Origin: Trichoplusia ni
Taxonomy: Eukaryota; Arthropoda; Insecta; Lepidoptera; Noctuidae
Length of the DNA: 64,000 bases
Assembly (NCBI RefSeq): GCF_003590095.1
Contig: NC_039479.1
Span: 1,426,001-1,490,000, forward strand
Reading direction: 5' to 3'
The position numbers and the translations under genes were made by a program. Shown one piece after another: positions 13,525 through 26,372 of this stretch. Within the stretch, counting starts at the first letter, position 1; each line of letters starts with the position of its first letter. Under the pieces are notes generated by a model. It searched no databases. It was not told where the DNA came from and worked only from the letters and a program-made list of their open reading frames with translations.

Positions 13525-14044
13525 TTAATTTGAAATACCATTAATATTTTACCAGCCGTTGGGAACAAACCTGGACCACCTGCATAGAAATCCATGCAAA
13601 AAACTGCAAGGCCTCCGCGGCATCATTAGTAACACCAATGCCCATTTTACTCGACCCACGAGTAACTATTGAATGCCGTTACCAAATCCTAGCAACGTAT
13701 GATTTAGTCTAAAACCAACAAAAATATAAGATGTCTTAGTATTATTGCAAAGAAAACGAAAGCTAAAAGGACCTTGGAAAGCTATAATAGCCATTCTCAG
13801 AGCTATACTTATGTTATAATCGTATGACTAACAACTTTCACTGGGGTACCCCATGCAGTAACCGCGAGGCAATAACACTCGATAATACTCGAGTTAAAAC
13901 GTGTTGAAAGCTACTTCTGGTATAGAGATCAGTCCGTAGAAATATTGTGTTTCTTCCTTCATATTTTATGTGGTCTTTGGCATTCAATTCTTAGCTGTTT
14001 TACGTTGGAATTCCGCGTCACTCATTAAACTGACTGAATCTGGA

Positions 14045-14224
14045 CAGATAGCCCAGTGGTTTAAGTTACGCAGAACCCGTCGTGCGAGTCGTGTCGTGGC
14101 TTCGATCCCCGCGTAGGACATGCATTTGTGTGATCCACGAATGCCTAGTCTGGGTGTCTTAGTGCATGTGATTTGAATGTTTGTGGAACCAACCGCGACA
14201 CAAATATTAAATTATTTGGGGCTG
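14045..14224 (+). mobile_element. tRNA-derived SINE ('gatccacgaatg' family), + strand
   Basis: One of the fullest copies: agatagcccagtggt, cttcgatccccgcgtagga, 'gtgtgatccacgaatgcc', a 'gtgcatgtgatttgaatgt' body and the 'ccgcgacacaaatatta' end. It abuts a fold-back MITE-like piece at 14281-14346. Confidence 0.75.
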
Positions 14225-14280
14225 AAGTCTTTTTCTTTAATGAGGCTGGCGGACTTTTCTGGGCCTACTGCTGCCACGCC

Positions 14281-14346
14281 AGGTATTGCGCTATCAAGCT
14301 TTCACAACCATTATAATATAGGTTAAAGCGTGGTGGAAGACCCTCT
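14281..14346. repeat. Fold-back MITE half-copy
   Basis: 'aggtattgcgctatcaagct' then 'aaagcgtggtggaagaccct'; same half as at 9131-9199. Directly follows a SINE. Confidence 0.5.
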
Positions 14347-17296
14347 TAATTTCTTAACACTAAAGATGAGATTCAGTAAAAGCTGGGCAGGTGGTTGAAC
14401 CGGCATAGTTTGGGAAAAGTTTTCACAGAAGTTTCCAATTATTAGATTTGGTAAGATTAATATTACTTACCTACCTGTCAAGTAAAATCGGGAACGATAC
14501 CTATAAAAAAATAAAACAAAGTAGCTCAAATCACATATTATGCTAATGTCTGAAAAGTCAACTTGCATGTCGATGTATTTTTACATTTTTCCAACTGCAC
14601 AAAATCAAAACTAAGAGATGGCTATTAAAAAAGCATGAAGACATAAAACATCATCACTCAAATAGCACCTACTTGCTAACTTAACACATGCATAGAACCT
14701 TTAAGTTAAACAAGTAAAGTTTCTAATTATATGCTAACAGAACAGTTATCGCGAATGTGCTAATATGATTTAGTTTTATGACCGGGGTCTACCTTCTTTA
14801 AAGTAGGTACGACTCTTGCAGTGGTGGGAGTGAGACAGCGCACTACGAGTCATATATCGGCATCTCGCTTGCGCAACTACAAGTCCTTTTCATGTACTAT
14901 ACGCAATATCATGTTAGTTTTTTTATACTTATGTTGTAATAGAACGTTATTTATTATTTGCTTCACTTTGTATTCAAATGAAGTTATAAATTACGCCTGC
15001 CGTCAGTCGTTACAACAAAATGTCGAACCTAACAGTAAGAGTTTGTTTGAGATCACACGTATTTTAGAATGGACTGATATTCTTAAATGACACTAGGACC
15101 TTTAATAGAAGTGAGGCAAGAGACAGATCCGAATTCCAAAAAAAATAAGGCCAACCGTTTACATCTTCCTTAGGAACTAGAAACTGGGATTTTTGGAAGG
15201 AATACATGCAGACTTTAATTTGTAGTAATTTTTAATAGCGCGGAAGAAAATTTACTTTGGAAATTAATTTTTATCACACATAAACCACGCCCAATTAAAT
15301 AGACAAACACAAATCAAGTCGATTGTCCAGCGACCAGCGCCAAACCTTCTTACTGTCATAACACAAGTTTGACCGACTTTGTTAATTGCCTGCAACGCAA
15401 AGGCTAATTGAAGAAAGCGTTCGCTGCATAGCACTCGAACAATTACGTGTGCTTATCAAACCATAGCGGTGTGCAATGCTTAATGGGTATTGCAACCCGG
15501 TCATGGTTACAAGGTTAGTTTTTTAATGAAGCGCCCATTCCTTTAAAACGAATATCGTTGGAAGTAAATGAGATTCTTGTGCTGTCCAATGGGGTTATCT
15601 CGGCCAAAAAGTCAGACAGACTGTGTCTTTGTGAATGTGAATTGAAAATCTGCAAAACACCCTGTGACAAATTTTTAAATATGTTAAGGCGTTTAAAAAA
15701 AACCCTCTATTAAAAACAGTTGCCATTGGAGTAAGAGCCTATTTATGTATTCATAATTATTATTACTTCTAGTCCGTAAGGCCCAGCTATCAAGTAAAAG
15801 ATCCTGCACCCCTATCTACACCTCCCAAATACTACATTCTTGAGGTTTGAGGATTCCTCAGGAGACAAATCTTTTTATGAATTAGATATGGATATACATA
15901 TATTATATGAATATAGTCTTACTCTAGACAAGCAAGCGATGACAATAAATAATATTTACATAAAGAAACTTCAAGCAATTACGCAATTAACTGCTTCAAA
16001 TAAAACAAAACTATGTCTTACATAACCCTTCTAATTACTTGCAGTAACATACCTAGTTACTGTTATTGCACATTACATACGTAGAACGTACTTGTCCCAT
16101 ATGTTTAATTGGCTTGCAACCCTTAATTAAATAATTTCGCAGATCGTATCATGGATGAGTAAAGTAACAAGGACTTTGCAATGAGGTTTTGTGGAAAGTC
16201 TACTATAATTAAAAATAATTGCAGTGTTAATTTGGTATGCTTTAAGAGGAACTCGTGGCTAAGTTTCAACAGCACAATTTTAACGATCGGTCGATTTAGG
16301 CTGGCATACGGTCGGCCTGTTGATGGGTGACCATCTATATCAAAACGAGTTCCTCCGTGTTTCGAAAGGCACGTCAACTTTTGGTCACTTTGGCAATCAT
16401 TACGGGTAGTAAGAAGCTAGAAAGCCTGACTGCTATATGCCAGTCCGACATAAAGTATGATGTAGCTCCGGTAACTGAGTTGAAGAGGTCAGATAGGCAG
16501 TCGCTCCTTGTAAAACACTTAGCAGCTTAAAAGCAGCCGGTTAAAATGAAAGCCAACCATAACTTAATTGGGAAGAGTCTCGGTGCATTATGATGAATTT
16601 GTAATTATTTCTTAAATTACGGTTTTCTGACGCTTTACGGGATCGCATGACTAGTTTCGAGTAATTCCACTCGTAGCCCTGCTGCCGCGTCACTGGCTAT
16701 TAAGGTTTCCGGTTGAGTTGGAAACTAGTAAGGCAAACTAAGTACGCGTAATTAAACCGTGATTGATTTAACAAATAATGTTCAAAAATGAAAAAATAAG
16801 GTAAAAAAGTAAACGTAAATAAAATAAAATTACTAAAAAATACGACGTTTATAGAATGGAATGAATTCACATACTAAGCTTTATTGGTAGTTATAATGCA
16901 AATCGAAACAAAAAGTAAAAACTTAATAGTAGTTCGTGTAACTAGCCAATCATTTAGTTTTTAGACACATTATCTTATCAGATCACTAAGACACTAACAA
17001 GTAGTAAGATTGATGAAGACAAGTATTACGTACAAAATAACAAATGACCTGCCAAAATAGGCGATAAAATACAGAGTTTATTAGTAACTTGTCTGCATTG
17101 CCTCAACTTTTTAAATATAATAGTGATAATAAGTTACTATGTTAGAAATATTAACAATATCAAACACTTAACCAGAGTGTTACCAAGGCAAAATAAACAT
17201 AAGAGTGCGCTTCTGCCGAGGATTCCTAACAAATGTGTTTTTGTATACTCCTAGAAGTGTTATTTATCTAATCTTAAAGAACTTCGCTTATAAAAT
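14347..17296. other. No gene seen between SINEs
   Basis: Contains the 16243-16598 repeat and an 'aactagtcgg' piece at 16640-16740. ORFs at 14821 and 15840 have no recognisable motif. Confidence 0.55.
16243..16598 (+). mobile_element. SINE-like repeat, same family as 13208-13524
   Basis: ggaactcgtggctaagtttc, 'cgagttcctccgtgtttcga', 'aggcacgtcaac', 'gataggcag tcgctccttg' and a decayed 'ccaaccataacttaattggg' end. The middle contains an extra stretch not in the 13208 copy. Confidence 0.7.
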
Positions 17297-17440
17297 CGGA
17301 TAGCCAAGTGGTTGATATCACTACGCCAAACCCACTGTCGTAGAAGTGTCGATCCCCGCGTAGGACAAGCTTTTGTATGATCTAAGTTAAGGTGTCTTCG
17401 TGCATGAGACTTGAATTTTTTGGAATGCGGAAGCCGATTG
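17297..17440 (+). mobile_element. tRNA-derived SINE ('gatccacgaatg' family), partial, + strand
   Basis: Head ggatagccaagtggttgat and gtcgatccccgcgtaggac, then a shortened body (gtgcatgagacttgaat). It ends about 160 bp before the RTE LINE. Confidence 0.7.
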
Positions 17441-17602
17441 AAAAAAAAAATGTACTTAAATACAAATACTTATACATCCAAGAGGAGTTTCTTCAAGAAG
17501 TATGTTTATATTGTTTACCATAGAGAAAGATGAAGCCACCATGAAGTCACTCTCCCTAAACTGAAATATGTATTATTATTTAAAACGTGGTATGGGCAGG
17601 CT

Positions 17603-17810
17603 TTCTAACTCTCCTGAAAGTATTACCACATGCACGAACCCAAGCGATGAACACAAAACGCAGGCCAATAAGAAAAATAAAACAGAGCCTCCCATACAAA
17701 GATCATCCAGTTTATCAGAGGGGCCAGTAAAACCAGGCATATTGAACTTCTTCCACAAGCACCCGACTAACACATCGAAAAATCAGGAAAACAAAACTAA
17801 TAACATATAA
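17603..17810 (+). pseudogene. Upstream in-frame part of the RTE ORF, ended by TAA
   Basis: Same frame as the main LINE ORF, open from the element boundary to TAA at 17808-17810. It encodes a polar, basic low-complexity peptide (PIQRSSSLSEGPVKPGILNF). The 81 nt between this stop and 17892 also have no stop. Either the TAA is a nonsense change in a once continuous N-terminal region, or this is the end of a small separate ORF1. Confidence 0.6.
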
Positions 17811-20774
17811 CAATTAAAGGCCCCCTCCCACGCGCAAAACTATATTGAAAATAGACTAAAAACTAAACATCTTCCAAGCCGGCTGGTCACCGTGGAAGAA
17901 TATGACCACAACCCTCCAAAGATATCACAAAAAGAGAATGAAGAAAAATCAAAAAGAAACAAAGAAAACCTCTACATAGCAACCTTCAATGTTAGAACTC
18001 TGCTATCACACGAAAGAATAATAGAACTGGAAAAAGCATTAACACATATAAAATATGACATACTAGGTATATCAGAAGTTCGGCGCCTCGGAAATAATAT
18101 AAAAGAATACAAAGAATTTATTCTCTGCAGTACAGGGCAAACGCAGGGTAAATATGGAGTCGGTTTCATAATTAAAAAATATCTTAAACAATATATAGAA
18201 AGTTACATTGGGGTCTCAGAACGCGTAGCCCTGCTAAATCTGAATATGCCAGGAAAGCAATTCACCGTCATGCAAGTATATGCCCCAACGGAAGCAGCAG
18301 ATGAAGAACAAGTAAATATTTTTTATGACACCATCTATGACAGAATGGATAAAGCATACGAAGATTTTATTTTGATGGGAGATTTTAATGCCAAAATTGG
18401 TAAACCACAAAAAGATGAACACTTAATAATGAAACGGTATGGATATGGAACAAGAAACTCACGGGGTCAAAGACTTATAGACTTTGCGATGGAGAACAGG
18501 CTAGCTATCATTAACACCTTTTATAAGAAAAGAGATCAAAGAAAATGGACATGGCAGTCTCCAAATGGTCATAAAAATGAAATAGATTTCATACTGTCCA
18601 ATCATCCTCAATCATTTCAAAACATTGAAGCAGTAAATATTAACTTTTCATCAGACCACCGACCACTCAGAGCCAAAATATCACTCAGTAAACCTGTGAA
18701 AACGCGAACCCGGTTTGTGAATAAACAAAATAGTACCCTCAAAAACGAAGAAGAAATACAAATTTATAAGGAAACCTTGCAAACTAAAATAACATCTCTA
18801 CTCAACACCGAAACTACTATGACAGTACAGGACTACTACGATAAAATACTTAATTATATAACAGACAGCTTACAAGTCGCACGAACGTCACATTCAAAAA
18901 AAGTTTACAATGTACTCACTGAAAACACTGAAAGACTTTTAAAACGAAGACAAGAGCTACAAAGAACTAAAAACAAAACGCGAGCCATGAAAAATGAACT
19001 CAGAGCTCTTTATAAGTTACTAAGCAAATATATAAAAAGAGATTATAAAAACCATAGAATTAATATCCTTCAAAACCATTTAGAAAAAAGTGGCAGTCTA
19101 AAGAAAGGATATAAAGCGCTGAGGACAGAGAAAACATGGATTGACTGTTTGAAGGAGTCGGGAGACATTGCTTATAATCGAAAAGACATAATCAACATTG
19201 CTACAAACTTTTATAAAAATCTATATAGCACACCGGACATAGCAAGAGAAACAAACCACCTTGAAAATTCGCAATCCCACTTAGAATCAATAGAAATTAC
19301 TGAGATAATTGAAACAATAAATAGACTAAAATCAGACAAAAGTCCAGGATCAGACAATGTTACTAACGAAGCCATAAAAACCGCCTGCTCTATACTAGCT
19401 GCTCCACTAACTAAATTATTTAATTTAATTTTCGAAACTGGTGTAACACCTTCGCAATGGTCTGAATCTAATATTATCTTGTTATACAAGAAAGGAGACC
19501 CAAAAGACATCAGCAACTACCGGCCGATAAGCCTTCTACCTAGTATTTATAAACTTTTTTCTACGATAATAAATCAAAGAATTAGTACCACACTGGAAGA
19601 AAGTCAACCCATTGAGCAAGCAGGATTTAGGAGAAATTTTTCAACTATAGACCACATACACACATTAGAACAGATAATTGAAAAATACCAAGAACAACAA
19701 AGACCGCTGTATATTATATTCATCGATTACCAAAAAGCCTTTGACACAATCTCGCACGAAAGTATATGGAACACGCTAAAAGCTCAAAATGTAGAACAAC
19801 AATACATAGCAATACTAAAACACTTATATAGTAATTGCTCAAGTAGAGTCAAACTGGAAACGACTGGCCCAATCTTTCCAGTCAAGAGAGGAGTCAGGCA
19901 AGGAGATCCGTTATCCCCAAAAATATTCATTGCGATATTGGAATCTATCATAAGCAAATTAGATTGGAAAAAATGTGGCTTATACATTCAGGGAAAATAC
20001 CTAAACCATCTACGATTTGCGGACGACTTGGTTTTACTTTCTGAATCGAGCCTACAGCTGCAACATATGATAGATACTTTACATACAGGAAGCTGCAAAG
20101 TGGGATTAGAAATGAATATCGCAAAGACCAAAATAATGACCAACTTCAAAAAATCAAAAATAACAATCGAAAATGAACCATTAGACTATGTAGATCAGTA
20201 TATATATTTAGGTAAACAAATTGGATTCCACAGAGATAGAAATGAAATGGAAGTAGAGAGAAGAGTAAAACAAACTTGGAACAAGTATTGGAGCTATAAG
20301 GAAATATTTAAAAGCGAAATGCCTGTCAATTTGAAGAAAAAAGTCATGGACTCGTGTCTCATTCCTTGTCTGACATATGCATGTCAAACATGGAAATTTA
20401 CCAACAAAGTAAAGAATAAAATCAACACATGTCAGCGGGGAATGGAACGCAGTATGTTAAATATAAAGAAAATACAAAAAATAAACCACAATAAAATACG
20501 GTCAAAAACACAAGCTATAGATGCTCTTAAATACAGCCAAACGCAAAAGTGGAAATGGGCTGGTCATGTAGCACGTCTTAAAGATCGTAGATGGACCAAA
20601 ACAGTAACGTCCTGGAAAGGCCCACCGGGTAAGCGATACAGAGGAAGACCGCTCACTAGGTGGGATGACGATATTAAAAAAATTGCTGGTCAAAAATGGC
20701 AACAAATAGCTCAAGACCGAGAGAAATGGAAAGCTTTGGAGGAGGCCTTTACCTTAAAGGGGGTTCCAGTATAG
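17811..20774 (+). CDS. LINE endonuclease-reverse transcriptase (RTE-like)
   Basis: Retrotransposon polyprotein that nicks DNA and primes reverse transcription at the nick. The frame is open from 17811 to the TAG ending at 20774; the stretch from 17892 gives 960 codons. Endonuclease motifs: TFNVRTL (about residue 30), SEVR (about 60), MGDFNAKIG (about 160), SSDHRPL (about 258). RT motifs: NYRPISLLPS, FIDYQKAFD (about 609, first Asp), GVRQGDPLSP (about 666), FADDLVLL (about 708). The C-terminus, GRPLTRWDDD then DREKWKALEEAF, is typical of RTE-like proteins. No in-frame ATG precedes the endonuclease; the first Met is near residue 120. In-frame coding continues upstream beyond a single TAA at 17808-17810. 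All catalytic motifs look intact. Confidence 0.9.
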   Translation, partial: QLKAPSHAQNYIENRLKTKHLPSRLVTVEEYDHNPPKISQKENEEKSKRNKENLYIATFNVRTLLSHERIIELEKALTHIKYDILGISEVRRLGNNIKEYKEFILCSTGQTQGKYGVGFIIKKYLKQYIESYIGVSERVALLNLNMPGKQFTVMQVYAPTEAADEEQVNIFYDTIYDRMDKAYEDFILMGDFNAKIGKPQKDEHLIMKRYGYGTRNSRGQRLIDFAMENRLAIINTFYKKRDQRKWTWQSPNGHKNEIDFILSNHPQSFQNIEAVNINFSSDHRPLRAKISLSKPVKTRTRFVNKQNSTLKNEEEIQIYKETLQTKITSLLNTETTMTVQDYYDKILNYITDSLQVARTSHSKKVYNVLTENTERLLKRRQELQRTKNKTRAMKNELRALYKLLSKYIKRDYKNHRINILQNHLEKSGSLKKGYKALRTEKTWIDCLKESGDIAYNRKDIINIATNFYKNLYSTPDIARETNHLENSQSHLESIEITEIIETINRLKSDKSPGSDNVTNEAIKTACSILAAPLTKLFNLIFETGVTPSQWSESNIILLYKKGDPKDISNYRPISLLPSIYKLFSTIINQRISTTLEESQPIEQAGFRRNFSTIDHIHTLEQIIEKYQEQQRPLYIIFIDYQKAFDTISHESIWNTLKAQNVEQQYIAILKHLYSNCSSRVKLETTGPIFPVKRGVRQGDPLSPKIFIAILESIISKLDWKKCGLYIQGKYLNHLRFADDLVLLSESSLQLQHMIDTLHTGSCKVGLEMNIAKTKIMTNFKKSKITIENEPLDYVDQYIYLGKQIGFHRDRNEMEVERRVKQTWNKYWSYKEIFKSEMPVNLKKKVMDSCLIPCLTYACQTWKFTNKVKNKINTCQRGMERSMLNIKKIQKINHNKIRSKTQAIDALKYSQTQKWKWAGHVARLKDRRWTKTVTSWKGPPGKRYRGRPLTRWDDDIKKIAGQKWQQIAQDREKWKALEEAFTLKGVPV

Positions 20775-22437
20775 TAAAATCCTACTGTCTTCTTACTTAA
20801 AATATATTGGTTATATGATAGTAAACTATATATAAGAATAATTTAGGTTACATTATAGTTTCTGTATTTTTAAATTTTTTCTATTGTAAAATAAGTAGGC
20901 ATAGGTTAAAAACAACATAATTGTAAGTTATTTCTTTTGTTAAACTGGAAATATAAAGGCTTTTTTATTTTTATTTTTATTTTATTTATTATGGGCAGGC
21001 TGCCAGTTATGCAGTACCTATTGACTGATATTAGATATGTATTTTATTATTTCGTCATATCCAACAGCTGTCGCTTAACTTGTCAGCTGCTATAGTAAAT
21101 TACTAGTTTCCGATTAGACAAACGGAAATTGTTACTTTTAAAATCTCGTAAAAACAGCATAAATATTAAACATACAGTAATATTTATTCATAAATCTAGG
21201 TTACCTAGGTTGGACCACTTCTAAAACCTAAATCAAGTACCTAAGTACTGCGTATCCAGTTTCTTATAATGTGTAATAAGTGGTTTGGTTGAGGTGGAGT
21301 TAATTTAAAGCTTTATGCCACTATACTGGAAAATGTAGAAGGACCAGTCGGTAAGTTCGTCGCTTTTGTTTTGAAAATTGATTGGAGTTTTTGTTGGTGG
21401 CCTATATAGGCATGAAGTTTTGGAACCGTGACTGTAGAGTCATTACTCTAACGTTTTTAAAGTACCTGGAAAACGGCCTACTTGAAATAAAAACGTTGAA
21501 TTTTGAAATGGATGAAATCAATAGGAGTTTTTTTTTGTTTTTGAAAAAATTTGTTTTTTTCACTTTTCAATAAAATTAAGTAAAAAGCTTATCATGCATA
21601 CCGCGAAGGCTGGAGACACAGAGAGAGACTACAGAGTACCGCGGTATAGGGAATCGTGGAAAGTTACCATTGGGTACGTTGATATTCCAGTTTTTTCTCA
21701 TACTCATTTTTAACACAATAATTTAAAACTCTGGACATCTTGAATCTACAAACGGCAGTCTTTAGATAATTACCAACCGTTTATTTGATATCCTTTTTAA
21801 CAAACTTCATGGGCATGACAAAACAAACCTTCTGTACTTCAAACCTTACCGCATAATATTTAAAGCTTTACACGAAGTAATGTTACGCAAGCCGAATTCT
21901 TGCAGTAATCTAGGCGAGCCTACAGCACTATAGCTACCAGTAGATACCTGTTTATTGTCAAAACTGGAACTGGTTTCTGAAAATAATTACATCGTAAGAA
22001 CGAGTTACGAGTACGGCTTTATATTGGAACGACAAAATTGTAGGATATCTTATCGTTACGTACTGATTTGTTTGTTAAAGTACTCGATATTAATTTGATT
22101 TTGGTGTTATTTGAAGGGTTTAGATTGAGAAGTAGGTCAGGGTATTGCAGTGGTATGTAGATGCAGGCCTGCTTAGTTCTTGAGTCAAGAATCTCAGTAG
22201 TAATAGCTATGGATTTCAAGGACCGGTAGGGTAGATTTTCAATAGGGGTTTCTATTCAATTTACCGGTGAGCTTGACCTTTTTTGTGACCCACCACTTGT
22301 TTGTTCTGTTCGCGAAATGTAAGTAAATTAGTTTGTCATAATAATTTAGAAAAGCTAGAAAGCTATAGAAAAGCGATCACTACACAACTGTTTTTAATTA
22401 CACGCAGATGCAAAATAAATGATAATACTCATCAAAA

Positions 22438-22520
22438 AATTGTCCTGGGTGGGAATCGAACCCAAGAATTCCGGAATAGCAGTCACGGCCCAAAACCACT
22501 AGACCAACAGTCCTGTAAAA
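22438..22520 (-). mobile_element. SINE head fragment, same family as 52745-52990
   Basis: Contains tcctgggtgggaatcgaac followed by the same 'cactagaccaacag' end as the copy at 52745-52990. Only the tRNA-like region is kept. Confidence 0.65.
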
Positions 22521-25367
22521 TTGAATGTTCATGAAAAACTACGCAACACAAATTTCTCTATAACGACACTATAAAAATTAGATCTTACTTTTATCAAGGC
22601 TCATTAGCTTTATGCCTTTATACATAACTGCAATAATATCTCAAAATCTAAGAAAACTAAGGTTTCGTACAATTTAACAAACCTCGTATCATTACAACAG
22701 TTACATAATCATTGTAATTCATGTAATTGCGAGTCGCGTCATGATAACTGTTGTTTTGACGACTCACGCGCATGTCTCGCATCTGCGTGCGGTCTTTGAA
22801 GATGACAGTTTAATTTATGATTTCTTGTAATATGAGGTAAAACAAAATTTTCTCATAAAAAATGAAGTATTAAACTCACTTTGCATAAGTGAGAACTTAC
22901 CATAGCGTAGATGTGTAGGTACACGGTTTTATTTTTAATGAGCAAGTTATAGATTTTAATTAGTTTCTTTTCGATAATAATGACGTTTTGATACCACGAG
23001 AGAGAAAGAGAGACATTCAAGTTAAAAAGAGCCTGAAAAAGGCTAAAAAAATAATTTTGATTTTTGTGTACCGGTTGTACTTTATAAAATACTGGCCGTG
23101 TGATATTTAAGAAAAGGAAGAGCAGCTATAACAAGACAAAAATCTATTTCATAATTTTAAGTAAAAAAAAATACATGATCAAAAAATAAAAATTTTTAAT
23201 ATTCACACCTGTTGATTTCCCCATAACATATCTCTTCCTTACCACATAATTTAAACAACAATACAAAAGTCAACCTTCGCACATTATCACATACACACAA
23301 ACAATACATTTGTGTATAATTTAATAAGAATTAGGAAGCACCATAACATTTTGATGGGTGGTTTCCTACGAATTAGTGTAACAATAACATACAACCTTTA
23401 AGAGAGGTCGGGTAAACAATTATATTGTTAACGCGTTATAAGTGATTGGTGAACAAACAATGGTTTGATATTGTTGTGTCATAGCTAATACTTTTTTGTA
23501 TTTATGTATAATAATGGGTATCGTAAGATAATTCGCTCGCCTACAAATTTTCTACGGCTGGTCACTTATAGGTACCTACTCTCATTAAGATGCTTAAAGA
23601 GGTCACCAATCTTGTCACGCGAATATAAAATATAATAAATCAATAAAGATTTCCGGATCAAATTTAATAAATATGAGTTTCAGTGATACATTCATAATGC
23701 AAACATATTATATCTGATTATAGAAAAAAAAACAAGATTTTCTAATTTAAACTAATATAAAATAGTTGGGACAAAATCTTAATAGTTATAAATTATGCTT
23801 ATATTATAGGTATTTATGTTAATCATGCTACTTTATATTTGTATTATAGTAAACCCCACCAGTCACACAATAAATTAAATTAATCTTTAAGTTTATCATC
23901 AAAAAGCTTATTCTGCATACATATTTTTTCCTCTCATCAAAACACGCAACCCGGCAATGATTTGTTCTTAATATATTCAACCTTGCAATTAAATTACTTC
24001 CCTTAATTTTACAAAGATTTTCCAACTGAGATTAGACACATCACCACAAAAATTTCAAGATTTTAATGAACTTAAAGAAGAATTATGGTTATTTAAATTA
24101 TTTGATTTAACATATATCATTTCCTACTTCTTTGAATTTACCGAAGTTTACCTAGGTTGAAGGATGTCGATAAGGTTTCAAGGTTTTTTGTACAAAATTT
24201 TGATCTGCGTTTAGTTTTCTGCGCCAATTTTTCTTCACCATTAGAGCACTTAGGAAGCAGTGAAGGGTGGGCGAACCAGCGCGCTATCCAATGTCGACTT
24301 TGTCTTTCAAAAAGTGCCTTCTCTGAAATCTTTGATCTTGATTATTTTTAAATATCAGTTATATTAAACTAAGGTGTAATGGCCAAGAGAGTACAGTTAT
24401 TAAACAAATTAAACACAAACCAACTTGACGGAAAATTGACCATAACATTCCCCATTTTCCAGACATACATTGTATCAAGTCAGTTCAATTATTTAAAAAA
24501 AAACATAATCATGTTGCCAGCTTGGGGAAAAAAAAAACAAATTGCTTGTCTGCCACCAAAACTAAATTTCAAAACGTAAATAAATCACTCAACTTTGATT
24601 TTATTGTCGTTCACTTCGCAAACGTAGTAATTGTACAATTCGCAAAGAATCGCAAGGCTGCTAAAGATATTATCCGGCTAATATCACCGACAAATTGCTA
24701 CAGGCGCACACAAAACTGTTAACGGTCCTATTTATACGCAATCAATGTTTATACCTACCTATTGCTGGACTTGTAATATTATTTCATGAAAATTAAAATA
24801 AAGAATTATAGCTGAGTGATGTGGTTTAGCCACAGTTCTTTTCCTTCTTCTATTGATATAAGCATTGTATTATTACTTATAGGGACTTCTTTGATAAGTA
24901 GAAAAAACTGAAACAAAATACAGTCTCAGTTTTCGGTAGTTGATTCGAGTCCTGTCTGTATTTTTATGTTTTTACTGTATTATTTGAACTTCATTCAAAT
25001 AAAAATATTCTCCTCTTCGCGTGGCTTTCTGTGTAGTTAATAATAATAAAATAATTTCAGCATTAAAACATTCAATGAACCTTCTCAAATGAAACTAAAT
25101 ATCTATGATTGACACAGCAATAAATTAAACGAATTCCAATGCATACAATTTTAGGTATAAGTTCAATAATCTCGCCTACCTGAATTATTGCGACAGCGTA
25201 TTGCAGATAATAATCTATGCTTCATAATAATTACAGACTTGCCAACGCGAATAATGCCGCAACTTCAACCCATAGATGTTTGTCACGACTTCAGTTTGTT
25301 TGGTATATATGAAATATTTTTATAGTTACTATCGTGACAATTATTCATTATTAAATATTCGACTTGC

Positions 25368-25445
25368 GACCCCGCCGCGTCAGCTTAAAGACTCCCGTTG
25401 GGTCCGAAACTAGTCGGGCTTTCCCGGTAAATAGGCGTGAGTAAT
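25368..25445 (+). repeat. Dispersed 'aactagtcgg' repeat
   Basis: 'gccgcgtcagcttaaagact', 'cgttgggtccgaaactagtc', 'gggctttcccgg'. The clearest copy. Confidence 0.55.
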
Positions 25446-26278
25446 CCATCGATATATGTATGTACTTAACATTAGATGATGTTTTCCAAAAGAATAAATA
25501 TTTATTTATTAATTTCCTAAATCACAAAATTATAATATTATCTACGGGCATAATACATAAACTAGCAATAACCATTATAACCAAATAAATAAGTACCTTA
25601 AAATAGTCATTTATTATTGTTCTTAAAACCACAATCATTTTATATTCTTACAAAACCCGGAACTACTAAAACTTGTTTGCCTGTCTGTACGTCTTTGTTC
25701 GAAACATTATTGTGTGAAACGTTAACATCTCGGAATTTTCGTTTCGCATCGCCTCTCGGCCTTTTAATTGCAGCTTTTGGTCTGACAAAGGTGGTGGCGC
25801 AGTAGGATTTGTGTATGTTCAAGCTATTGTCGTAAGGGCTTCGGCAGAATAATATTAACATTAAAATTTAAGTAGTCAGGCTATTTTTATATGTGCAGTT
25901 CAATATCCCGTTTACCCCAGCCTGAATTTAGTGTTTTTTCCCCTCTATGTCGAATCTCTTTACGTAACGTCGTTCTTGCAAAATGAATCTGATTTCAGGC
26001 TTTATAAGACACATAAGTTTCCATCTATAAACCAATCACAAGTTTGGCTTGACCCTTTATATCGACCAAAATTTCATGCTTGCATTTAGCCAAAAGACCT
26101 AAAATACAATAAATATTCACGGTTCATAGATAACATTAATTACCTACCTGTATAGCTACCAAGATTTGAAGAGTCCAAACCGGATACACGCGAATTTGAT
26201 CATCGTTCTAATCATTACATAACACTTATATTTCCGTAGCTGCATCTAATATTCTTATTTTCAAATTATCTCCAGATC

Positions 26279-26372
26279 CTACCACCACATTTTAAAGTTA
26301 GACTGTTGGAGGAGTGAGAAAGAGACACCGTTCTACGCCGTGTAGAATGCCGTCTCGCTTCCAAAACTACAA
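26279..26372. repeat. Fold-back MITE copy
   Basis: taccaccacattttaaagtt, 'gagtgagaaagagacaccgt', 'tagaatgccgtctcgcttcc': left end plus the hairpin core. Confidence 0.58.

Larger units (their letters stand above)
17603..20989 (+). mobile_element. RTE-type LINE, probably 5'-truncated
   Basis: A non-LTR retrotransposon bounded by a 12-bp direct repeat, TATGGGCAGGCT, at 17591-17602 and 20990-21001. The 3' end is a TTTTA-type short-repeat tail (about 20961-20989), as in RTE elements. It carries an apurinic-type endonuclease and reverse transcriptase in one main frame. The frame is already open at the left boundary with no ATG inside the element before the endonuclease, so the copy is probably 5'-truncated. 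The exact target duplication suggests fairly recent insertion. Confidence 0.88.
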
